A stretch of 51,520 nucleotides of DNA from positions 1-51,520 of the forward strand of contig JBQLZQ010000025.1 in the NCBI GenBank assembly GCA_052168355.1, read 5' to 3'. Shown piece after piece: positions 8,099-19,108 of this stretch (positions are counted from its first letter, which is position 1; each line of letters begins with the position of its first letter). A model generated the notes under the pieces. That model made no database searches. It saw only the letters and a program-made list of their open reading frames with translations, and was not told the origin of the DNA. The DNA is from JBQLZQ01 sp052168355 (GTDB lineage Bacteria; Pseudomonadota; Alphaproteobacteria; DSM-16000; Inquilinaceae). The position numbers and the translations under genes were made by a program.

Positions 8099-9634
8099 TC
8101 AAGGAGTGTCGTCTGGACCCAGCGACCTTTGCATCAGCACCGTATCCACCCAGCGGCCGAACTTGTAGCCGACCTTTTCCAAGGTCCCGACATGCCGGAA
8201 GCCCAGCTTTTCATGCAGGGCGATGGACCCCTTATTGTCGCTGCCGCCGATGACCGCCACCATCTGACGCCACGTCCCCTGCTCGCACCGCGCGATCACC
8301 GCGGACAGAAGCGCGCGGCCCACGCCCTGGCCCTGCATCCAGTCCGCCACATAGACGGAATCCTCGACCGTCAGCCGGTACGCCCTGCGCGTCCGATAGG
8401 GCGCGGCATAGGCATAGCCCACCACCTGGTTGATCCGCTCCGCCACCAGATAGGGCAGGCCAAGGCCCTGGATCTCCGCCACCCTCGCCCGCAGATCCTC
8501 GTCTGAGCCGGGAGTCTCATCGAAGGTCGCGACTCCGTTGCGTATCTCATTGGCATTGATCGCCCAGATCGCGCCGATGTCCGCCTCCGTCGCGTCGCGG
8601 ATGGTGAGGGGTTCGGGGGAAGGGACCGGCCTGTCGCCCACCATCGGTCCCTCGAACCCGCACTTCACGCACGTGAAACGCCCCAGAAAGAACCGCAGCA
8701 GAGCGGCGGTGTCGGGATCGAGCGCCGCGAGTTCCAGCAGCTTTGCCATGGATTCGTCGGCCGGCCGCTCGGACTCAGGCATCGGCGCGACGAACGTATC
8801 GGCCCGGCTCGGCTTTCCGTCCTCATAGTCGAGGAAAGACGGGTCGTCGCGCGGATGGCGTGAATAGCCGACGCCGGGTGCCTCGGTGGTAACGTAGAGG
8901 GCCATGCAGTCCCCGTAGCGATGATACTCATGGTCCCAACCGCAGTGGGAACAGGCGCACCAACCCTCGGGCCCCGACTCGAGCAGGCGCGCCAGATCGA
9001 GCAAGCCGTCGGCCGCCGCCATGCCGCTCAACATGCGAGGCGGCAGATAATCGTCCCGAAGGTTGTCTCGGAAGCAGCGTTCGCACAGCGCGCGGATCCG
9101 GGGCAGGCACTCGAAAAAACCGCGCCGGATGTCGTCTATTTTGGCGAGGTCGTTCTCGACGACAGGTGGAATCGTCAGAATGTCCCGATAGTGGGGCAGC
9201 ATTACGTTCTGCTCGTAGTCGGACGATGATCGACTTGGATCTTCCAGAGTCGCAATCATGTTTTGAGCCGAATCGCGCATGCGGTTCAAAGCGTCAAGAG
9301 TACGTGGAAGCCCCTGCAAATATCCCTCTTTTGGGTCGCTATCACCCCCAACCTCCCGATGGAACGCGCACATTGCAACAAAGCCAAGAAAGCTGGCGAT
9401 ATTCACGCGCTGTTTGCCGGGTATATTCGGCGCCTCCGCGATCCCCAGCAGGTGCGGAACGGCGGCATAGGTGGCGCCATAGCAAGTTTCCTGATGGCAC
9501 AGGCAGTCCCAGAACAGCGAATTTGCTTCTTCCTCGTTCCATTCGGTGGCGAATTTGGCGAGAAGCCCCGGAATGTCGCGGTCCCGGTGAGCGTCGTCCA
9601 GCTTCCGCCACAACGGATCTTTCAGCTCCAGCAT
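8099..9634 (-). CDS. Unrecognised zinc-ribbon domain fused to a GNAT acetyltransferase
   Basis: A 511-residue two-part protein. Residues 1 to about 340 match the whole gene at 9697-10599: both begin ML.L.DPLWRK, share LFWD.LCHQETC.GATYA..P.LL, and carry two CxxC pairs (about 227-232 CSHCGW and 320-323 CVKCGF) that probably bind one zinc ion. Residues about 343-508 are a GNAT domain of the phosphinothricin-acetyltransferase type (DATEADIGAIWAI, acetyl-CoA loop QGQGVGRALL, HEKLGFRHVG). The start at 9634 is chosen because it aligns with the paralogue and has GGAAG upstream; the frame is open 35 codons further. The N-terminal part is rich in short helices and resembles HEAT-like immunity-type proteins, but this is only an impression. 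Confidence 0.72.
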   Translation of the reverse strand: MLELKDPLWRKLDDAHRDRDIPGLLAKFATEWNEEEANSLFWDCLCHQETCYGATYAAVPHLLGIAEAPNIPGKQRVNIASFLGFVAMCAFHREVGGDSDPKEGYLQGLPRTLDALNRMRDSAQNMIATLEDPSRSSSDYEQNVMLPHYRDILTIPPVVENDLAKIDDIRRGFFECLPRIRALCERCFRDNLRDDYLPPRMLSGMAAADGLLDLARLLESGPEGWCACSHCGWDHEYHRYGDCMALYVTTEAPGVGYSRHPRDDPSFLDYEDGKPSRADTFVAPMPESERPADESMAKLLELAALDPDTAALLRFFLGRFTCVKCGFEGPMVGDRPVPSPEPLTIRDATEADIGAIWAINANEIRNGVATFDETPGSDEDLRARVAEIQGLGLPYLVAERINQVVGYAYAAPYRTRRAYRLTVEDSVYVADWMQGQGVGRALLSAVIARCEQGTWRQMVAVIGGSDNKGSIALHEKLGFRHVGTLEKVGYKFGRWVDTVLMQRSLGPDDTP

Positions 9635-9696
9635 ATTCCAGCCCACTTCCCAAGATGTCGAAAACGAAAGACTGGCAACGGATCGGGAGGGGTCAT

Positions 9697-10599
9697 CTAA
9701 AGGCTTGTCACCGGCCCCTGAACACCGCATTTCGGGCACGTAAATCTTCCAAGAAAGCTTCGCACCAGCATGGGCAATTCGTTGTCGGTGCTCCGCGTCG
9801 CCAAAGCGAGGACTCTCGTCGCGTTTTCCCCCAGTGTGTCTTCGTTTGCGTCAAGCGGCGAGACCATGGCATCGGCCCTGTTGGGTTCGCCATCCTTTCG
9901 GTCCAGGAACAGCCGGTCGTCGTCGGTCGCACGCGTAAACGCCTCGCCCTGCGGTTTGTCTTGGGCATAGAGCGCCAGGCGGCCGTCGAACGGCGCATAC
10001 TCGTATTGCCAACCGCATGACTTGCAGGTGCATACACCACCGTCGGCCCCTGCCTGCAGCAGTCTTGCCAGATCTTGCAGGCCATCGGCGGCGGCAATGC
10101 CGCTCAGCAGGTATCGGGCGGCGTCGTCCTCATCGAGGGTCTCAAAAAACGAACGCTCGCATAATGCGGCAATCCGGGGCAACGCGGCGAAAAAGTCGCT
10201 TCGGATGTCCTCGATTTTCGCGCGATGATTCTCGGTGAGGTGCGCGGAAGCGGGTTCACCTGCGTCTTCCGCGGTTCGCGGAAGTCCCTGAAGATGCCCG
10301 TCTGTCGGTTCGCGGCGGCTCCCCAACTCCGGATAGAACGCGCACATCGCAACGAAACCCAGAAAGCCCGCGATCTCAGTCCTCTGGTCCAGATTTTGCG
10401 GCGGCTCCGCGATATCCAGCAGATAGGGGATGCTGGCATATGTGGCGCCACAACAGGTTTCCTGATGGCACAGGACATCCCAGAAAAGGGATTTCGCTCC
10501 CTCCTCGTCCCACTCAACCGCCAGGTCGGCGATCCGTTCCGGAACGTCACCCCCACCGCCGTCGATCTTCCGCCACAACGGATCGTCCAGCGCCAGCAT
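9697..10599 (-). CDS. Unrecognised zinc-ribbon protein, paralogue of the preceding gene
   Basis: A 300-residue hypothetical protein that aligns along its length with the N-terminal two thirds of its neighbour. Shared features are MLALDDPLWRK at the start, a central LCHQETCCGATYASIP, SGIAAADGLQDLARLLQ, and CxxC pairs near residues 190 and 288 (CKSCGW, CPKCGV). The protein ends a few residues after the second pair, where its neighbour continues into an acetyltransferase. It lies 62 bases upstream of the fused copy on the same strand, so the two probably form an operon that arose by duplication. No function is known to me. Confidence 0.72.
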   Translation of the reverse strand: MLALDDPLWRKIDGGGGDVPERIADLAVEWDEEGAKSLFWDVLCHQETCCGATYASIPYLLDIAEPPQNLDQRTEIAGFLGFVAMCAFYPELGSRREPTDGHLQGLPRTAEDAGEPASAHLTENHRAKIEDIRSDFFAALPRIAALCERSFFETLDEDDAARYLLSGIAAADGLQDLARLLQAGADGGVCTCKSCGWQYEYAPFDGRLALYAQDKPQGEAFTRATDDDRLFLDRKDGEPNRADAMVSPLDANEDTLGENATRVLALATRSTDNELPMLVRSFLGRFTCPKCGVQGPVTSL

Positions 10600-10707
10600 C
10601 GCCCCGTCCCGCTTCGTTTTCGTTCTTAGGGCACGAACGATAGTCGATCCGGATCAGCACGCCTATCCGCAAGATCCGGAGGGGAAACGGCCTCAAACCC
10701 GCCATCG

Positions 10708-10737
10708 TGGACGCTCCCGCCCAAGCGGCGTTATAGT
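10708..10737 (+). promoter_or_regulatory. Candidate sigma-70 promoter for methylmalonyl-CoA mutase
   Basis: TGGACG (10708-10713), an 18-base spacer and TATAGT (10732-10737) match the -35/-10 consensus at four and five of six positions. The predicted start of transcription leaves a leader of about 39 bases before the GTG at 10783. The rest of the 183-base divergent gap shows no cobalamin-riboswitch-like fold that I can recognise. Confidence 0.4.
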
Positions 10738-10782
10738 CGGCAGGACGAACAGTGTCCGGGGACCCATGACAGGCGGCGACAC

Positions 10783-12945
<2,163 letters not shown>

Positions 12946-12972
12946 CGGTGGCCGGCCTTTCCAAGGGCGGGG

Positions 12973-13266
12973 TTACCGCCGGTCCATCAGCTTGCCGATC
13001 ACGACACCGACGCCAAAGGCGATCAGCACGCTGCTCAGCGGCCGCTCCTCGATATGGCTTTCCACCGCGCGGGTGCCTTCCCGCAGCTTGACCTCGGCCT
13101 CCGACTTCAGCTCGTCGACATTGCGCTTGGCGGCCGCCGCCATGCTGGACGCCTTTTGCTCCGCCGTCGCGCGGAGGGTCTTGGTCAGCGATCCGATATC
13201 GCCGCGCAGCTTTTCCATGTCGCCGCGCAGGGCGTCGAGTTCCTGTTCCACATTCCGTGTCGCCAT
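12973..13266 (-). CDS. DUF883/ElaB-like membrane-anchored protein
   Basis: A 97-residue protein: a charged helical region (residues 1-70, with ELDALRGDMEKLRGDIGSL and AEQKASSMAAAAKRNVDELK) followed by a single C-terminal membrane segment (VLIAFGVGVVIGKLMDRR). This is the layout of the DUF883/YqjD-ElaB family. E. coli members sit in the inner membrane and associate with ribosomes in stationary phase. The start at 13266 follows GGAGAGGA at a good distance; the frame extends upstream but that part has no family similarity. Convergent with the mutase gene (27 bases between stops). Confidence 0.82.
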   Translation of the reverse strand: MATRNVEQELDALRGDMEKLRGDIGSLTKTLRATAEQKASSMAAAAKRNVDELKSEAEVKLREGTRAVESHIEERPLSSVLIAFGVGVVIGKLMDRR

Positions 13267-13436
13267 CGCTGCATCCTCTCCGGCATTGCCAAGGGCGGCC
13301 CTTGAATCCGTTCCAACGATGGGGTCGGGCAGGGCGGAAGTCAACCGCCGGCCGGGGCATCGACCGGGGCGTTCATCATCCGGTGAGAACCGTCTACTAG
13401 GCTGACGGCCCCACTGCGGACGGAAAGGCTGAAGCC

Positions 13437-13631
13437 ATGTGGAACAAACGAAAGAAAACACCGCCGGCCAACCCGGCCCGGATCGTCGGCACCGTCTCGC
13501 AAACGGCCGTGGACCGGGCCCGCGAGGCCTTGAAGGTCCAGGCCGCGAAGGGACAGATCGACGGGATGCTGCGCCGGGACGACGGGACCGAAGCTGTGGC
13601 CGACGCCCTGAAGCGGATGATTCGGAACTAG
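13437..13631 (+). CDS. Small hypothetical protein, 64 residues
   Basis: A short, basic protein (MWNKRKKTPPANPARIV...) without membrane segment or known motif; the C-terminal half looks helical (GMLRRDDGTEAVADALKRMI). Support is a GGAAAGG ribosome-binding site and a free, non-overlapping position between two genes. A perfect 7-bp hairpin begins exactly at its stop codon (13631-13649). I do not recognise the family. Confidence 0.5.
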   Translation: MWNKRKKTPPANPARIVGTVSQTAVDRAREALKVQAAKGQIDGMLRRDDGTEAVADALKRMIRN

Positions 13632-13649
13632 CCGGGGTTCGACCCCGGC
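13631..13649. terminator. Hairpin at the stop of the small ORF
   Basis: GCCGGGG and CCCCGGC form a perfect 7-bp stem around TTCGA. No T-run follows, so as a terminator it would be weak. It may instead mark the end of the small mRNA or affect its stability. Confidence 0.3.
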
Positions 13650-13713
13650 CCCCGGGCCCGTGCCGCGCCGGCCGGACTGGTCATAAGGGGCGGCGCGGGT
13701 TAACGTCGGGTTC

Positions 13714-15567
13714 ATGGCCGATAGCACCACCGGCGGCCGGTCGCGGGTCGCCGCCGATTTCCACGCGCTCAAATCCCTTGCCCCCTACCTTTGGCCCAAA
13801 GGCCAGCTGGAGTTGCGGGCGCGCGTCGTCGTGGCCATGCTGTTTCTGGTCGCGGCCAAGATCGCTAACCTTTACGTCCCGCTGTTTTACCGGGACGCGG
13901 TGGACGCGCTGACCGCCGAGGCGCCACTGGCGATCATCCTACCGGTCGGGGCGATCCTGGCCTACGGTCTTGCCCGGGTGCTCAGTCTCGCTTTCGCCGA
14001 GCTGCGCGACGCCGTGTTCGCTAAGGTCGTGCAGCGGGCCATCCGGCAGGTGGCGCTGGGCATCTTCCGCCATCTTCACGGGCTGGCCCTGCGCTTCCAT
14101 CTGGGGCGGCAGACCGGCGGCATGAACCGGGCCATCGAGCGCGGCACCAAGGGCATCGAGACCCTGCTGTCCTTCGTGCTGTTCAACATTCTGCCGACCC
14201 TGCTGGAAATCGTGCTGGTGGCCGGCATTCTGTGGGGTCTGTTCAACATCTGGTTCAGCCTGGTCACCCTGACCATGGTCGGGCTGTACATCGCCTTCAC
14301 CATGATCGTGACCGAATGGCGGCTGAAGTTCCGGCGGGAGATGAACCAGAACGACCAGGAAGCCAACACCAAGGCCATCGACAGCCTGCTCAACTACGAG
14401 ACGGTGAAGTATTTCGGCAACGAGGAGCACGAGGCGCGCCGCTATGATCGCGCTCTGCAGTCCTACGAAGGGGCGGCCGTCGCCAGCCGGTCGTCCCTGT
14501 CGCTGCTGAATGTCGGCCAGGCCTTCATCATCTCCATCGGCGTCACCAGCCTGATGTACATGGCGGCCCTGGGCATCGTCGCCGGCACCATGACCGTGGG
14601 CGACTTCGTGCTGGTCAACACCTACCTGCTGCAGCTCTACCAGCCGCTGAACTTCTTCGGCTTCGTCTACCGCGAGATCAAGCAGAGCCTGACCGACATG
14701 CATGTCATGTTCGTCCTGCTCGACGAGGAGGCGGAGGTGGTGGACCGGCCCGGCGCGCCGCCGCTGCGCGTGGAGGGCGGCGAGGTCGCGTTCGACGAGG
14801 TGCATTTCGGCTACGACCCGCGCCGGGGCATTCTCAAGGGCGTCAGCTTTACCGTTCCGGCCGGTCGAACCGTGGCCATCGTCGGCCCGACCGGCGCCGG
14901 CAAGTCGACGATCAGCCGGCTTTTGTTCCGCTTTTACGACCCCGGCGAGGGCACGGTGAGGATCGACGGGCAGGACATCAGGGAGGTCAGCCAGGCCAGC
15001 CTGCGGGCCGCGATCGGCATCGTGCCGCAGGATACGGTGCTGTTCAACGACACCATCTATTACAACATCGCCTATGGCCGCCCCGACGCCGACCGGGCGG
15101 AGGTGGAGGAAGCTGCGCGGCTGGCCAACATCCACGAGTTCGTGACCGGCCTGCCCGACGGGTACGAGACCAAGGTGGGCGAACGGGGCCTGAAACTGTC
15201 GGGCGGCGAAAAGCAGCGCGTCGCCATCGCCCGGACCATCCTGAAACGTCCGTCCATCCTGCTGTTCGACGAGGCGACATCGGCCCTCGACACCAATACG
15301 GAGCGCGAGATCCAGGCCAATCTGCGCCAGGTCAGCGCCGGGCGCACCACCCTGGTCATCGCCCACCGCCTGTCGACGGTGATCGACGCCGACGAGATCA
15401 TCGTGCTCGACGACGGCCGGATCGTGGAACGCGGCCGCCACGCCGACCTGCTGGCCCGCGACGGCGCCTACGCCTCGCTCTGGCGCCGCCAGCAGGAAGC
15501 GGCGCGGGAGGGCGTGAGTGCAGATGGGCCGACCGGGACGGGGGTCGACGCACTGCCACCGAAGTAG
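13714..15567 (+). CDS. Atm1/HMT1-type ABC exporter (fused permease-ATPase)
   Basis: A 617-residue half-transporter. Six membrane segments lie within residues 35-320, and the ATPase is C-terminal with Walker A GPTGAGKST (about 391), Q-loop IVPQDTVLF, signature LSGGEKQR, Walker B ILLFDEATSALD and H-loop IAHRLST. The conserved cytoplasmic and membrane stretches TKAIDSLLNYETVKYFGNE and LQLYQPLNFFGFVYREIKQ are specific to the Atm1/HMT1/ABCB7 group. That group exports glutathione-linked sulfur or metal species and is tied to Fe-S cluster supply or heavy-metal tolerance. Transcription is rightward, and it is followed by 265 bases before the kamA cluster. Confidence 0.93.
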   Translation: MADSTTGGRSRVAADFHALKSLAPYLWPKGQLELRARVVVAMLFLVAAKIANLYVPLFYRDAVDALTAEAPLAIILPVGAILAYGLARVLSLAFAELRDAVFAKVVQRAIRQVALGIFRHLHGLALRFHLGRQTGGMNRAIERGTKGIETLLSFVLFNILPTLLEIVLVAGILWGLFNIWFSLVTLTMVGLYIAFTMIVTEWRLKFRREMNQNDQEANTKAIDSLLNYETVKYFGNEEHEARRYDRALQSYEGAAVASRSSLSLLNVGQAFIISIGVTSLMYMAALGIVAGTMTVGDFVLVNTYLLQLYQPLNFFGFVYREIKQSLTDMHVMFVLLDEEAEVVDRPGAPPLRVEGGEVAFDEVHFGYDPRRGILKGVSFTVPAGRTVAIVGPTGAGKSTISRLLFRFYDPGEGTVRIDGQDIREVSQASLRAAIGIVPQDTVLFNDTIYYNIAYGRPDADRAEVEEAARLANIHEFVTGLPDGYETKVGERGLKLSGGEKQRVAIARTILKRPSILLFDEATSALDTNTEREIQANLRQVSAGRTTLVIAHRLSTVIDADEIIVLDDGRIVERGRHADLLARDGAYASLWRRQQEAAREGVSADGPTGTGVDALPPK

Positions 15568-15832
15568 GGCCCGGCGGTGTCTCAAGGTCTCCGTTTTATT
15601 TGGCGCGGCTTTCGCCGATCTTTGCGTTTGGTAAAAGAAGCGGAAACGAACCCAATGCCCGATCGCCGTATCCGGCGGGTGAAAACTGCGGTCCGGAAAC
15701 GGCCCAAAGGTCCTTCTCATATTTTCACTTGAATTTAACCGGTGTTCATTTAATTAGGGGCGAGTTGGGAAAGGATGCCAGAAACGGCGATTGTCGCGCG
15801 ACGATCCTCCCCGACGCGGAGATCAACCCTAA
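15568..15832 (+). promoter_or_regulatory. Gene-free, partly AT-rich leader of the kamA cluster
   Basis: This 265-base gap holds no gene. Around 15715-15757 it turns unusually AT-rich for this window. TTCACT (15724-15729), a 19-base spacer and TTTAAT (15749-15754, five of six matches to the -10 consensus) may be a promoter for the cluster. An in-phase alternative is TTGAAT at 15729. The composition change would also suit the edge of acquired DNA. Confidence 0.35.
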
Positions 15833-17136
<1,304 letters not shown>

Positions 17137-17140
<4 letters not shown>

Positions 17141-18141
17141 GGCTCGGGCTCGTCTACGATCTGCGGGACGACTACCGCGCGCTCGGCTATTCGGACGAGG
17201 AGACGGCGGAATTCGACTCGGCCGAGACGATCGCGGCGTTGACGGCCGCTCTGGACGGCGCCGGTTGGGATGTCGTTCCGGTCGGTCGCGGCCAGGACCT
17301 GGCGCGCCGTTTGGCGGCGGGGGAACGCTTCGATCTGGTGTTCTCGATTGCCGAGGGTCTGCGCGGGCGGTCGCGCGAAGCGCAGGTGCCGGCGCTGTGC
17401 GAGATGTTCGATCAGCCCTATGCGTTGTCCGATCCGCTGACCATGGCGGTCACGCTCGATAAGGCGGTCGCAAAGCGGCTCGTGCGCGATCACGGTATCG
17501 CAACCGCCCCGTTCGCCGTGGTCGAGCGGCCCGACGCGTCTCCACCGTCGCTGCCGTTCCCGGTCTTCGTCAAGCCCGTCGCCGAGGGCACCGGCAAGGG
17601 GTGCGCCAATGCCTCGCATGTTCGTTCGGAGGCGGAATTGAAACGGGAGGCCGCGCGTCTCATCGCGGCGTTCGATCAGCCCGCCCTTGTCGAGACCTAT
17701 TTGCCGGGTAGGGAATTCACCGTCGGCATCGTGGGCACCGGCGATGATGCCCGTCTCATCGCCGTGATGGAGATCGCCGTCGATCCGAATGCCGATGGCG
17801 GCGTCTATTCGTTCTCGATCAAACAGGATTGGGAGCCCTATGTGGGGTTGACCCTGGCCGACGACGCCGAGGCGAGACGTGCCGGAGAGACGGGCCTCGC
17901 CGCCTATCGTGCGCTGGGTTGTCGCGACGCGGGCCGGGTCGATCTGCGATCGGACGCGAACGGGGTCCCGCAGTTCCTCGAGGTCAACCCGGTTGCGGGT
18001 CTCCATCCGACTCATTCCGATCTGCCCATCCTCGCCGGCAAGGCGGGGCTCAGCTATGACTGGCTGATCGGGCAGATCGTCGGCTCGGCCTGCGCGCGCT
18101 ACGGTCTGACGCCACCGATAACGCGAGGCGTGGCCGCGTGA
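17137..18141 (+). CDS. ATP-grasp amide ligase, D-Ala-D-Ala ligase-like (first of two)
   Basis: A 334-residue ATP-grasp enzyme. The N-terminal Rossmann-like part has VFSIAEGLRGRSREAQVPALCE, which parallels the Ddl substrate loop. ATP-binding elements are FPVFVKPVAEGTGKG and VETYLPGREFTVGI. The metal-binding end is VDLRSDANGVPQFLEVNPVAG. All key positions look intact. It is not a housekeeping Ddl: it sits in an operon with lysine aminomutase and differs from Ddl in the substrate loop. I infer that it couples a carboxylate to an amine, perhaps with beta-lysine as a partner. The start overlaps the kamA stop by ATGA. Confidence 0.88.
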
Positions 18142-18142
18142 G

Positions 18143-19108
18143 ATGAGCGGGTTTGTTCCCGTTCTCTGCGGCGTCGCGGCCGACCGGCCCGACGAAGCGG
18201 ACACCGTTCGCAACGCCGCGCTTGTCGCGCATACGCTCGAAAAGCTCGGCCATACCAGTGAAGTGATTTTCATCGATATCGATCTGACCGCTGTCGAGAA
18301 GGTCGCCGCCCGCGCGCCCTTGGCTGTCTTCAATATGGTCGAGAGCATTCGCGGCGACGGCCGGCTCGGCCAGTTGGCCTGCGCCGCTCTCGACCATTTT
18401 GAGGTTCCCTACACAGGCGCCGGGACGACCGCCTACTACCAAAGCACGTCCAAGCTCCTGACCAAGGCCTTGCTGAAGGCAAACGGTCTCCCCACCCCCC
18501 AATGGTGGTTGTCGGCGCCGCCCGACGGAAGGCGGGTGATCGTCAAGTCGGTCTATGAGCATGCCTCCTACGGCATGGATCAGGGATCGGTCGTCGATGG
18601 CGCACGCGGGCCGGCGGAAATCGCATCGCGCGAAAAGCGCTTCGGTGGAGAGTTTTTTTGCGAAGACTATGTCGACGGCCGGGAATTCAACGTGTCGGTC
18701 ATCGAAATGGATGAAGGACCTGTCATCCTGCCTTTGGCGGAAATGCGGTTCGACGCGCTGCCGGATGGTGTCCTGCCCATCGTCGATTACGACGCCAAAT
18801 GGGACGAGTCGAACCCGTCCTATTGGTTGACGAAGCGGAGGACGGGCCTTGAGGACCACGAGCCGGATCTCGCCTCGCGGATCAGGGCGCTGACCTTGGC
18901 CTGCTGGCAGGCGGCCGATCTGCGGGGATACGCGCGGGTCGATTTTCGCGTCAACGCGCATGGCGACGTTTTCATCCTCGAGTTCAACGCCAATCCATGC
19001 CTGGCGCCCGACGCCGGTTTCGCGGCGGCCCTCCATGAAGCCGGTTTGCGTTTCGAGGAAGGCATCGACGCCATCGTCAAGGCCGCGCGGCGCACACGGA
19101 GACAATGA
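18143..19108 (+). CDS. ATP-grasp amide ligase, D-Ala-D-Ala ligase-like (second of two)
   Basis: A 321-residue ATP-grasp enzyme that is only distantly similar to its upstream neighbour. Landmarks are FNMVESIRGDGRLGQLACAAL, the phosphate-binding VIVKSVYEHASYGMD, FFCEDYVDGREFNVSV, and the metal-binding RVDFRVNAHGDVFILEFNANP. It starts one base after the upstream stop, and its own stop overlaps the next gene by four bases. Two consecutive ligases suggest two successive amide bonds, or a dimer of unlike subunits. Substrates are unknown. Confidence 0.88.
   Translation: MSGFVPVLCGVAADRPDEADTVRNAALVAHTLEKLGHTSEVIFIDIDLTAVEKVAARAPLAVFNMVESIRGDGRLGQLACAALDHFEVPYTGAGTTAYYQSTSKLLTKALLKANGLPTPQWWLSAPPDGRRVIVKSVYEHASYGMDQGSVVDGARGPAEIASREKRFGGEFFCEDYVDGREFNVSVIEMDEGPVILPLAEMRFDALPDGVLPIVDYDAKWDESNPSYWLTKRRTGLEDHEPDLASRIRALTLACWQAADLRGYARVDFRVNAHGDVFILEFNANPCLAPDAGFAAALHEAGLRFEEGIDAIVKAARRTRRQ

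Noticed and set aside
9635..9739. Upstream extension of the zinc-ribbon/GNAT fusion protein
   Set aside because: The extra 35 residues do not align with the paralogue and overlap it. The start at 9634 fits better.
13631..13655. GGGGTTCGACCCC looked like a tRNA T arm
   Set aside because: The 70 bases upstream do not give acceptor, D or anticodon arms and code for the small ORF. It is a plain hairpin.
13939..15720. Long minus-strand frame opposite the ABC exporter
   Set aside because: Composition is that of an antisense shadow (D, V, Q, H, G rich), with no motif. The exporter on the plus strand is complete.
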